From positions 31,164-95,163 of the forward strand of contig DGAZ01000043.1 in assembly GCA_002384685.1 (NCBI GenBank): a stretch of DNA of 64,000 nt. The letters run 5' to 3'. The translations under genes were made by a program, and so were the position numbers. The stretch is from Methylophilales bacterium UBA4017. GTDB taxonomy: Bacteria; Pseudomonadota; Gammaproteobacteria; Burkholderiales; Methylophilaceae. Positions 57,145 to 64,000 of the stretch are shown piece after piece (the first letter of the stretch is position 1; every line of letters starts with the position of its first letter). The notes below the pieces were generated by a model that was given only the letters and a program-made list of their open reading frames with translations, ran no database searches and had not been told where the DNA came from.

Positions 57145-57364
57145 AAATCTTTCTCTAGGTTAAGTTTGAAACAAGTATAGAGTGTGTGTTCAGTCAATGT
57201 CAATCGGATTGGATGCATATCATGATAATCGCTGTAAATTTAGGTAAAATAGGTGATAATCCTTATTAGCTAAATAAACTCTAGGCACAAAATAAAACCT
57301 ACTAATAATAATTGTGAGCATATTATTACTTTAGTTTTTAATTGCCCCTTAATCGAGAAAACAG

Positions 57365-57733
57365 ATGAGAAATCCACATAAAAATAAAAAAGGCTTTGAT
57401 CGTCTTTCTGCTGCATTGAATCATTCATTCGAAGGTTTAAAAGCTACATTTAAAAATGAAGAAGCTTTTAGGCAGGAGATTTTTTTAGCGCTTATATTGA
57501 TTCCTGTTGCGTTTTATACCGGAGACACCACAGTTGAAAAAATACTGTTGGTATCTTCATTGATTTTATTGATTGTTATAGAGCTTATCAATACCGGTAT
57601 TGAGGTCATAATTGACAGGGTATCTTTGGATAAAAATGAGCTTTCGAAGTTAGCTAAAGATATCGGTAGCGCGGCAGTCCTGATTGCTTTTTTAAACTGC
57701 TTTATTGTTTGGCTGATGATTTTATTTTTCTAA
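57365..57733 (+). CDS. dgkA: Diacylglycerol kinase DgkA
   Basis: A 122-residue membrane kinase with three helices. It has KNEEAFRQE (conserved Glu/Arg), IELINTGIEVIIDRVS (catalytic Glu and metal site) and KDIGSAAVLIA. It recycles diacylglycerol to phosphatidate, mainly DAG from membrane-derived glycan synthesis. A remnant of a PAP2 phosphatase follows in another frame. Confidence 0.95.
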   Translation: MRNPHKNKKGFDRLSAALNHSFEGLKATFKNEEAFRQEIFLALILIPVAFYTGDTTVEKILLVSSLILLIVIELINTGIEVIIDRVSLDKNELSKLAKDIGSAAVLIAFLNCFIVWLMILFF

Positions 57734-57734
57734 G

Positions 57735-57983
57735 ACTGAATTCCCGCGTGCTGTCCAAAATAAAATTATTCAAAATGATGGGCTAAAGGTAGGCGTTTAT
57801 ATCGGAGTATTTATTATTGCTTTTGTATTAAGTGGTGTTCAGATTCTCAGGGGGGAACATTTTCTAACACACATTCTTTGGACTGGCTTTATAGTCAGCT
57901 TTATCATCTCCAGTATGTATTTAGTGGTCTTCCAAAAAGAATCGATTGGTTTCCGACTTAATTACTTTAGTAAGAAAAATTAA
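57735..57983 (+). pseudogene. PAP2-family phosphatase remnant (C-terminal fragment)
   Basis: This 82-codon open stretch runs to TAA 57981-57983. It has no usable start, and begins just after the dgkA stop. It reads VYIGVFIIAFVLSGVQIL, then RGEHFLTHILWTG, then a second hydrophobic helix. The RGxHFLxHxLWT motif is the third active-site region of a PAP2 phosphatase subgroup. The upstream K-x6-RP and PSGH motifs are missing, so the front half has been deleted. The end overlaps the AGCS gene on the other strand by 63 bp. Confidence 0.55.
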
Positions 57984-59252
57984 ACCTATTAAATTGGGTA
58001 TTGCCATCATGGCAAACATAATGTCCGAAAAATTCCAAACAAGGCCCAAGCTCATAATAGAGCCAACAAAAACAAGGGCAACGGTTACTAAACGATAATA
58101 GATCACTGCTTTCGTTCCCAATAGAAATTCTAATGCCTTTTCACCATAAAATCCCCAACCAATAAGGGTGGAAAAGGCAAAAAAACCGGTCGCAACGGCT
58201 ATGACGATAGCCCCGCCGTAACCTAATGTTGCCTCTACGCTCATGCTGGTTAGTGAAGCAGCATTAATGCCTTCAGCCATCCATACATCAGAGGTAAGAA
58301 TCACAAGGGCTGTCATAGTACAAACAACTATCGTGTCGATGAAAGTCCCCGTCATGCTTACAAGTGCCTGGCTCACAGGATCTTTAGTTTTTGCTGATGC
58401 TGCAGCAATAGCAGCCGAACCTAATCCGGCTTCGTTGGAGAATAAACCTCTAGCTACACCGAAGCGAATAGCAGCGGCTAACGAAGCCCCTATAAATCCG
58501 CCTGTTGCCGCTGTTCCAGAAAAAGCATCCGTAATAATCATGCCGAATGCTGCTGGAATTTTTTCTACATTTAAGCCCAACACCACCAGCATAGTAGCTA
58601 TATACATAATGATCATAAATGGAACGAAGAAAGAGGCGAACCGACCGACTGACTTGACGCCCCCAATGATGACTATCGCAGTAAAAAAAGCGAGGACAAT
58701 ACCTGTCCAGGCATTGGGTATGCCAAATGTGCTATTAAATATAGTTGCTGTTGCATTGGCTTGGACCATATTACCTGCACCAAAAGTAGCGAAAACGGTG
58801 AAGATGGCAAAAAAACATCCCAACCAACGCTTCCCTAACCCGTGAGTCAGATAGTACATTGGTCCACCCTGCATACCAGTCTCACCCTTTTGGCGATACT
58901 TAACCGCCAATAGAGCCTCTGAGTATTTGGTAGCCATGCCCAAAAAACCGGTTAACCACATCCAGAAAACTGCTCCAGGCCCACCTAGAACTATTGCCGT
59001 AGCTACCCCAACGATATTACCCATACCTACCGTTGCAGCTAAAGCAGTCATTAATGCTGAGAATGGTGAGATGTCACCATCATCATCTGATTTACGAAAA
59101 ATCATCTTAATGGCTAATGGTAATGTTCTTATTTGAATAAAGCGTAATTGAATGCTTAAATAGATATGAGTACCAAACAACAAGATAATCATGGGCGGCC
59201 CCCATACAAACCCGGCAACGGCTTTAACTAAACTCTCAATTTCAGTAAGCAA
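57921..59252 (-). CDS. Sodium:alanine/glycine symporter (AGCS family)
   Basis: A 443-residue protein with 11 or so helices. The family signature MGNIVGVATAIVLGGPGAVFWMW (residues about 77-99) and GLGSAAIAAASAKTKDPVSQALVSM (about 273-297) are clear. It probably imports alanine, glycine or a related amino acid with sodium; glutamine or other substrates cannot be excluded. Its start lies 71 bp from the doxX stop. Confidence 0.95.
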   Translation of the reverse strand: MLTEIESLVKAVAGFVWGPPMIILLFGTHIYLSIQLRFIQIRTLPLAIKMIFRKSDDDGDISPFSALMTALAATVGMGNIVGVATAIVLGGPGAVFWMWLTGFLGMATKYSEALLAVKYRQKGETGMQGGPMYYLTHGLGKRWLGCFFAIFTVFATFGAGNMVQANATATIFNSTFGIPNAWTGIVLAFFTAIVIIGGVKSVGRFASFFVPFMIIMYIATMLVVLGLNVEKIPAAFGMIITDAFSGTAATGGFIGASLAAAIRFGVARGLFSNEAGLGSAAIAAASAKTKDPVSQALVSMTGTFIDTIVVCTMTALVILTSDVWMAEGINAASLTSMSVEATLGYGGAIVIAVATGFFAFSTLIGWGFYGEKALEFLLGTKAVIYYRLVTVALVFVGSIMSLGLVWNFSDIMFAMMAIPNLIGLIFLTKVIKSETNRFFLEDH

Positions 59253-59323
59253 CCAAATAACTCCTTATGTTTAAGATGAATATGCTTTGTTGCTGAAGAT
59301 AATTAAGTCTCCGGTGAGACACT

Positions 59324-59734
59324 CTACCTTTCATTTCCTTTAATTAAAAAATAACAACCAATAAGGAACAGGAAGGCTTGTTCACTAGTAAATAGCTTGG
59401 AGGTAATAAACCAATCTTGATGGGCTATGCCAAATGCAAATATCATAATCACTACAATCATCAAAGCTGCAAACCTTGTTATGACATTCCCCCATGCATC
59501 ATGGAAGAAACCACCGAGGATAATCAAGGTCCCGGCCAATAGTTCGGATAGCGCAACAAATGAAGCCAGCCAATCTGAAAAGCCAAAATAGGTCATTAGC
59601 TTCTCAGGTGGTAGTGGAAATTTACTCGACGCATGAATAAGGAATGCGATACCTAGTCCTAGCCTAATAAGCCACGTAGCTAAAAAAGAAAATGGCATCA
59701 TCATTTTATTCAGTTTGTTGTTGATACAATCCAT
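59324..59734 (-). CDS. DoxX-family membrane protein
   Basis: A 136-residue protein with four hydrophobic segments. FLATWLIRLGLGIAFLIHASSKF and the LSELLAGTLIILGGFFHDAWG region (residues about 17-39 and 62-82) match DoxX. DoxX proteins are of mostly unknown function; some join thiosulfate oxidation or redox-stress complexes. It follows the DUF1993 gene in the same direction. Confidence 0.88.
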   Translation of the reverse strand: MDCINNKLNKMMMPFSFLATWLIRLGLGIAFLIHASSKFPLPPEKLMTYFGFSDWLASFVALSELLAGTLIILGGFFHDAWGNVITRFAALMIVVIMIFAFGIAHQDWFITSKLFTSEQAFLFLIGCYFLIKGNER

Positions 59735-59762
59735 AGGTCATCTTTCCTTCATTTAAATAAAT

Positions 59763-60269
59763 TTACATTTTTACAAAATTTCGCTTACCTAACTTTACAC
59801 CATTTGACCTTAAAATATTATAGGAGGTAGTCATATGAAAAAAGAAGTGAGGGATGATCCATTGGGTCAAATAATCTGACCCCTTCTCATAGCTAAATTC
59901 ATTTTCTCTAATTGAAAAGGCAATAGCCTTGTCTTCCGACCCATGCATTTGCTCTGGCTTAATGTCTTGTAAAAACTTGATGGTATTTTTTATTCGCACT
60001 TGAAGATCGCTGAAAGTTACTTCATCGTCTTCATAGGATGGGGCGTCTACTGATGCTAGTCGAGCAATCCCCTTTCTAACCATATCCGTACCAATTTGTA
60101 TTTGTCGCGCTAATGGGTACATATCCGGCGCAAGTCTTCCGTTAACTAGGATCTCTTGATCTATTTTTCGTTTTTCTGCAAAACTCTCACCTTTTAATAA
60201 AATGCCTGACCACATTTCAAAATGATTAATAAATAGTGGTACGGACATTTGATACATTGATAATGACAT
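59763..60269 (-). CDS. DUF1993 family protein
   Basis: A 168-residue helical protein. MYQMSVPLFINHFEMWSGIL, RLAPDMYPLARQIQIGTDMVRKGIARL and a C-terminal IPHFFFHMTTSYNILRSNGV segment match DUF1993 (residues about 5-24, 46-72 and 138-157). The fold is DinB-like. A Y/H-rich end might bind a metal, but no function is known. It is followed by doxX after 28 bp. Confidence 0.88.
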   Translation of the reverse strand: MSLSMYQMSVPLFINHFEMWSGILLKGESFAEKRKIDQEILVNGRLAPDMYPLARQIQIGTDMVRKGIARLASVDAPSYEDDEVTFSDLQVRIKNTIKFLQDIKPEQMHGSEDKAIAFSIRENEFSYEKGSDYLTQWIIPHFFFHMTTSYNILRSNGVKLGKRNFVKM

Positions 60270-60552
60270 GAAAATATTCCCTAATGTTTAGTTAGGAGTC
60301 ATCATAATCTAACCTAATAATTAATGTAATATTTGCCTATAATTTTTATTCATCAGGAAGTCATTGGCACAAAGAATGTGGGCTATTTGATAGTATGCAT
60401 AAGGGATTTGTCAGCTGATGATCGAGTGCTTCAACAAAGTATTTTATTTTTTTGAGCAAATCCCCCAGAAGATGTGGTAAAAAAATTTACATGTTTATAA
60501 TTGCTTTTCTTAAATAGATACCCCTAATTATGGAAGGGTAAATAAATTGGTA

Positions 60553-60858
60553 TTAGATATTTACACCAAGCGATAGAAACGTTATGGCCCCTTTCAGTAT
60601 CTCTAAATCTACCCCAAGAAACGTTTTTTTATGAGAATGTTCTCCATATATTGTATGGTCTTCAAACAGGCTAATGTTTTCCTGTTCGGCATCACATGTT
60701 TTACCAGCCTTATCTTCATGGCTAGCTGAAAAACTAGCGTTAGCATAATTCGATGAGGTTTCATGCTGATAGTAAGCCAGCATTGTAGGCTGCATATTAG
60801 TTCCAGCATAAAGATTGAGTGAGGTTAGGAAAAGGATGCATATGGTAAGTTTTTTCAT
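60553..60858 (-). CDS. Small exported protein of unknown function
   Basis: A 101-residue protein with a signal peptide (residues 1-18, MKKLTICILFLTSLNLYA). The mature part is polar, rich in His, Ser and Glu, with one Cys, then a hydrophobic C-terminal stretch (about residues 80-101: VDLEILKGAITFLSLGVNI). I do not recognise a family. It stands alone between 283-bp and 223-bp gaps. Confidence 0.55.
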   Translation of the reverse strand: MKKLTICILFLTSLNLYAGTNMQPTMLAYYQHETSSNYANASFSASHEDKAGKTCDAEQENISLFEDHTIYGEHSHKKTFLGVDLEILKGAITFLSLGVNI

Positions 60859-61081
60859 TTTTTCTCTCTTGTTATCTCTGATCTCCCGAATTAGGATTTC
60901 TTTCCATTATATTAATCAAAAATTATTACTAGATTAGGGGCAATATGTGTCATTGTTATTAAAAGAGTTAATTTGTTAGAAAATGCTAATCATTGGTGCA
61001 ATATAAAATCAGGCGTGCACTAATTTCAAACACATTCCAATCAACAATGGATGTATGTCTAAAAAATTGTATAATCCCTCC

Positions 61082-62200
61082 ATGATCAAAACTTTTCTGC
61101 AACGCATAAATAAGAAATTTTCTCTGCTCCTGGTCTTGCTAATTTCCTTCTTTTTTCTTCCCAGCTGCTCCCATCTTGGCCCTGACTTCATGGAAGGTAA
61201 TCGTAATGAATACAACAAAGTCCTGGCAAATACTAACGATGAAGAAGTTTTATTAAACTTGGTAAGGAGGCGCTATGCAGATAGTATTGCTGTGCTTGAG
61301 GTCAATAGCGTTTCAACTTCCTTGGAATGGAAAAAGAGTATAGGATTAGCTGCTAAATTTTTTGATGGTGACCTTAGTGACAACAATCTAGGTTTAAGTG
61401 GTGATGGTTCGTATAGCGAAAAGCCCACCATAACTTACCTCCCTCTTAATGGGTCAGATTACGTCAAAAATGTTTTATCTCCCATTAGCCTTGACACGAT
61501 ATTATTGCTTACGAGATCAGGTTGGGCGGCGGATAGAGTTATCAGGTTAACAGTGAATAAAATCAATGGGGTTAATAATGCATCAGAAGCGTCTGGTCCG
61601 ACCCCTTCTATGGCACCAAAATACCAAGAATTTCGTTTAGTTTCAGACCAAATAAAAGTGCTCCAGAAAATGGATAGCTTTACCCTAGGGTATCAACTAG
61701 AAGGCGACTCGAGAAGATTAGGTTTCTTAGTTAAGCCCAGCCAAAGAAACACCCCGGAAGTGATGGCATTTCTTGATGCGATCAATGTGAAAACTCCAAA
61801 CAATATTATTCCTATCACGTCAGATTATTCGGGTGATGGTGGTGGCAATACAATTGAAATTAATGTCCGCTCATTAGCAGGTATTCAGTTTTTTCTCTCG
61901 CATGGTGTCATGGTGCCTAAAGAAGATATAGATAAGGGTCGAGTCCAAATCACTAAAACATCAACCGGAGAAGTTTTTGACTGGAACAATGTTTTATCTG
62001 ACCTTTTTGTTGTTCACTCCAGCAAAGACAAACCTGAAAGCTCTGGAGTATCGGTGCAATATCGTGGTCATTGGTTTTATATCAAAGACAATGATATGCA
62101 GAGCAAATACACGTTAATGCTGTTAAATCAGATCAGTGCTCTGCAATCAGGGACAGTTGAAAAGGCAGGGCCTGTTCTAACTCTGCCAGTTTCACAGTAA
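61082..62200 (+). CDS. Predicted lipoprotein of unknown function
   Basis: A 372-residue protein. The signal peptide is basic and hydrophobic and ends in the lipobox LPSC. The mature chain has NDEEVLLNLVRRRYADS, PISLDTILLLTRSGWAADRVIRL and RGHWFYIKDNDMQSKYTLMLL. This pattern occurs in uncharacterised lipoproteins of other proteobacteria, but no function is known to me. The frame is open from 61055; ATG 61082 places the signal peptide at the start. It sits just before the tRNA-Arg pair. Confidence 0.75.
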   Translation: MIKTFLQRINKKFSLLLVLLISFFFLPSCSHLGPDFMEGNRNEYNKVLANTNDEEVLLNLVRRRYADSIAVLEVNSVSTSLEWKKSIGLAAKFFDGDLSDNNLGLSGDGSYSEKPTITYLPLNGSDYVKNVLSPISLDTILLLTRSGWAADRVIRLTVNKINGVNNASEASGPTPSMAPKYQEFRLVSDQIKVLQKMDSFTLGYQLEGDSRRLGFLVKPSQRNTPEVMAFLDAINVKTPNNIIPITSDYSGDGGGNTIEINVRSLAGIQFFLSHGVMVPKEDIDKGRVQITKTSTGEVFDWNNVLSDLFVVHSSKDKPESSGVSVQYRGHWFYIKDNDMQSKYTLMLLNQISALQSGTVEKAGPVLTLPVSQ

Positions 62201-62233
62201 AATTATTTCATCTTTAGGTCTGGGAAATTAAGT

Positions 62234-62239
62234 TATAAT
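62234..62239 (+). promoter_or_regulatory. -10 box for the tRNA-Arg pair
   Basis: A perfect TATAAT lies 10 bases before the first tRNA-Arg. A weak TCTTTA at 62211-62216 is at 17-bp spacing as a -35 box. The two tRNAs are 13 bases apart, so they are probably co-transcribed. Confidence 0.6.
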
Positions 62240-62248
62240 ATCGCTCAC

Positions 62249-62325
62249 GCGCCCGTAGCTCAGCTGGATAGAGTACTTGGCTACGAACCAAGGGGTCAGG
62301 AGTTCGAATCTCTTCGGGCGCGCCA
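62249..62325 (+). tRNA. tRNA-Arg (anticodon ACG)
   Basis: A 77-base cloverleaf. Acceptor GCGCCCG/CGGGCGC, discriminator G and encoded CCA. The anticodon stem CTTGG/CCAAG encloses CTACGAA, so the anticodon is ACG, normally edited to ICG by TadA to read CGU, CGC and CGA. Its sequence is the same as that of the following tRNA except for two bases, one of them in the anticodon. Confidence 0.97.
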
Positions 62326-62338
62326 TTTAAATCTATCT

Positions 62339-62415
62339 GCGCCCGTAGCTCAGCTGGATAGAGTACTTGGCTTCGAACCAAGTGGTCAGGAGTTCGAATC
62401 TCTTCGGGCGCGCCA
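62339..62415 (+). tRNA. tRNA-Arg (anticodon TCG), near-identical copy of the preceding tRNA
   Basis: A 77-base cloverleaf with the same body as the preceding tRNA-Arg. The loop CTTCGAA gives anticodon TCG, which would read CGA and CGG. Only two bases differ from the first copy: A to T at the first anticodon base (position 34), and G to T directly after the anticodon stem. The T in the anticodon changes decoding from I34-based to U34-based. Confidence 0.95.
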
Positions 62416-62426
62416 ATTAAATATTA

Positions 62427-63428
62427 TTATTTTAATATGTACTCCACGTACTCGGGGTCAATTTTCCTCATATTTGATACTACCCACCCCGACAATTCTT
62501 TATCGTCTTGAAGTTTGGCGATCTGATGAAGCTCAGTAAGAGCATCCAAATGCCTATTATTTAATGCAAACGATTTTTTAAGACTGGTGATAGCCTTCGC
62601 ATAATTATTCATACGGAATTCAGCTAAACCCAAAAAATACCATGCATCAGCATTGTTGCTTTCTGACTCAATCCAGGATTTTGCAACACCTTGTGTTTTT
62701 AACCAGTCTTCTTGCTGCATAGGCATGATCACTTGCATGAAGAATGGTTTTTCTTTGTCAGGTAAACTCCAGAAAGGAGCATCTGTACTAACTAAATCTA
62801 ATTGCGGTTTTGTATTAAGCAATTCCAATATCCATTCTGATGGTAGCGCGTAAAAATAGCCCAGTCTTTTTCCTGGGCTCTTGAATGTTGTAATGCCGAT
62901 TAAATTAAAATCTAAATCAAACAACGCACCCCCACTTGAGCCGACGGTAAATGCCGCCGAGGTTCTAATAATATGGTTGTCCTCAAAGGGGTGTAATCCC
63001 TTAATTTTTCCGTAGGATGGAAGTGGTATTGGGCTGTCATTCGGAAAAGTCAGCGCAAAAACCTTGTCTTCATATTGCAAATCCTTGGATGTTCCCATCA
63101 TAACGGCCGGCAACGGTAGATCATCAAACTGTAATATACACAGGTCATGCTTCCAGTCAGCGAATACTGCTATGGGGACGTACTTCTTAAAAGTCTTTAC
63201 TACATTTACCCCTTTGGAATCAGCAAACACATGGCAGTCTGTAGCAACATGGTTCTCCTTTATGACCACACCAGAACCGGTTCCTGTAACCCCGTCACCA
63301 TAGGTTACCCACACATGGACCATGGACTCACTGAGTCCGAATAACTCAGATTGGGCAGGATAGGAATACGATGTTTGGTGGGTAAACACCAGGGCTGTGA
63401 GAGCTAACAATTTAATTAATTTAATCAT
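62427..63428 (-). CDS. Exported trypsin-like serine protease with C-terminal TPR
   Basis: A 333-residue protein with a signal peptide (residues 1-22). It has a chymotrypsin-fold domain with His in ATDCHVFAD, Asp in WKHDLCIL and Ser in TVGSSGGALFD. A TPR-like end covers about residues 240-330 (WYFLGLAEFRMNNYAKAITSLKKS). No PDZ domain is seen, so it is DegP-like only in the catalytic domain. It converges with the tRNA-Arg pair. Substrate unknown. Confidence 0.88.
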   Translation of the reverse strand: MIKLIKLLALTALVFTHQTSYSYPAQSELFGLSESMVHVWVTYGDGVTGTGSGVVIKENHVATDCHVFADSKGVNVVKTFKKYVPIAVFADWKHDLCILQFDDLPLPAVMMGTSKDLQYEDKVFALTFPNDSPIPLPSYGKIKGLHPFEDNHIIRTSAAFTVGSSGGALFDLDFNLIGITTFKSPGKRLGYFYALPSEWILELLNTKPQLDLVSTDAPFWSLPDKEKPFFMQVIMPMQQEDWLKTQGVAKSWIESESNNADAWYFLGLAEFRMNNYAKAITSLKKSFALNNRHLDALTELHQIAKLQDDKELSGWVVSNMRKIDPEYVEYILK

Positions 63429-63477
63429 GTTTGTATGATAGCTAAACCTGGACTTAATTCCATTTAAATTAATTAGT

Positions 63478-63506
63478 TTGCATACTAACTATATGTGTGC
63501 TAATAA
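63478..63506 (+). promoter_or_regulatory. Probable sigma70 promoter for the haemoglobin gene
   Basis: TTGCAT (63478-63483), 17 bases, TAATAA (63501-63506). It is 64 bases before the ATG of the downstream gene and 50 bases from the start of the divergent protease gene. Predicted by eye only. Confidence 0.4.
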
Positions 63507-63569
63507 TATCGTTGAGCGGTAACCAAATATTGGCTAGCCTTTCATTTCATAACCAAGGAGGAAGTAAAA

Positions 63570-64000
63570 ATGAGTCAAAAATTTATCACGTCTATTGCGG
63601 CTATATTTGTAATAGGATTTTTTTCATTGGTAGCAAAAGCTGACGACCATGAGCCGTCAATATATACCCAACTGGGCGGAACCTACAACATCGCACTAAC
63701 GGTTGATCACTTGGTGGATAAGATATATGTGAACAATGCTTTAAATAAAAACCCTGCGTTAAAAGCTGTGCATGATGCAGCTCATACGAAGGCTGGCTTT
63801 AAAGTCATGCTTACCAATTGGGTGGTAGAGAGAACTGGTGGGCCTAAAATTTATCAGCCTGATGAATTTGGACGCGGTAAAGATATGAAACAGTCACACC
63901 CTCATCTTAATATTACTGATCGTGAATTTGATATTATTATGATCGAATGTCTTCATACATTCTACGCATTTGATGTGCCTGATCATTTAATCTTACCTAT
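63570..64000 (+). CDS. Exported truncated haemoglobin, group 1 (partial)
   Basis: The first 143 codons of a haemoglobin-like protein; the window ends before the stop. A signal peptide (residues 1-24, cleavage near AKA) precedes a mature chain with YTQLGGTYNIALTVDHLVDKIYVN, the TrHb start. HLNITDREFDIIMIECLHTF supplies the likely proximal-His/F-helix region. AAGGAGGAAG is a near-perfect ribosome-binding site, 5-8 bases before the ATG. The heme ligand cannot be fixed without alignment. A periplasmic location is unusual for bacterial TrHb. Confidence 0.82.
   Translation, partial: MSQKFITSIAAIFVIGFFSLVAKADDHEPSIYTQLGGTYNIALTVDHLVDKIYVNNALNKNPALKAVHDAAHTKAGFKVMLTNWVVERTGGPKIYQPDEFGRGKDMKQSHPHLNITDREFDIIMIECLHTFYAFDVPDHLILP

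Noticed and set aside
58243..58845. A 200-codon open frame on the plus strand inside the AGCS gene
   Set aside because: It is antisense to a clearly conserved symporter, and its low-complexity Ala/Pro/Ile-rich translation mirrors the codons of transmembrane helices on the other strand. Treated as a shadow frame.
59307..59320. Small hairpin GTCTC-CGGT-GAGAC between doxX and the AGCS gene
   Set aside because: The stem is only 5 bp and there is no proper T run on the minus strand after it. Not strong enough to call a terminator.
60403..60464. Inverted repeat GGGATTTG ... CAAATCCC with 46 bases between the arms
   Set aside because: The arms are only 8 bp and far apart in an AT-rich gap. No T run, target-site duplication or linked gene supports a terminator, transposon end or RNA. 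Probably chance.
1..64000. Prophage, insertion sequence, CRISPR array or defence island
   Set aside because: No transposase, integrase, phage structural, Cas or restriction-like protein was found, and no regularly spaced repeats. Gene content is almost all housekeeping.

Overview
The window looks like ordinary chromosome from a free-living, genome-reduced betaproteobacterium. The best match from memory is the Methylophilales (OM43-like) side of the class, but no single marker here proves that. The reasons are low G+C (mid-30s percent by eye), tight packing with many 1-30 bp overlaps, frequent TTG/GTG starts, and typical betaproteobacterial gene groups: DUF971-ubiE-ubiJ-ubiB, TPR-lolB-ispE-tRNA-Gln-prs-rplY-pth-ychF, miaB-phoH-ybeY-corC-lnt, glyQ-glyS-gmhB-plsC, folK-dNK-panB-panC, and recA-recX-alaS-lysC-tRNA-Ser. 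A photolyase and a siroheme synthase fit an illuminated aerobic water-column life, but that is inference. I saw no prophage, transposase or CRISPR array.

Layout. 1-1703: end of ftsY, then ftsE and ftsX (division). 1720-2654: rpoH behind a sigma70-like promoter and a perfect CIRCE operator. 2703-7318: ubiquinone genes plus an SLC5 transporter. 7325-12104 (minus): mutM and a four-gene Gld-type ABC exporter cluster. 12314-19286: envelope, isoprenoid, PRPP and translation genes with tRNA-Gln and tRNA-Met. 19290-24517: a GNAT/FemAB-like enzyme, an EF-hand protein, an OmpR/EnvZ pair and CysG. 24621-35743: tRNA modification, ribosome maturation, lipoprotein acylation, GlyRS, GmhB, PlsC and SCO1. 35832-44934: ilvE, a mini zinc-finger gene, murI, cobalamin adenosyltransferase, pcnB, folK, dNK, panBCD, rsfS, rlmH and phrB. 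45028-56584: MlaA, PmbA, DarP, a PDZ protein, Mog, ThiL, PgpA, PncC, RecA/RecX, AlaS, LysC and tRNA-Ser.

56585-64000 is looser and more accessory. It holds three tiny membrane-protein genes, dgkA followed by a decayed PAP2-phosphatase remnant, an AGCS symporter, DoxX, DUF1993, a small secreted orphan, a lipoprotein, a duplicated tRNA-Arg pair that differs in anticodon, a trypsin-like/TPR protease, and the start of an exported truncated haemoglobin. No stretch over 300 bases lacks a gene. The longest gap is 60270-60552 (283 bases), where I see no convincing gene.

No large new multi-gene defence or biosynthetic system stands out. The best leads are the CIRCE-controlled rpoH, the tRNA-Arg(ACG)/(TCG) pair, the tiny membrane-protein cassette, a divergent PanB lacking its usual catalytic glutamate, the PAP2 remnant, and a long RNA hairpin covering the pth ribosome-binding site.
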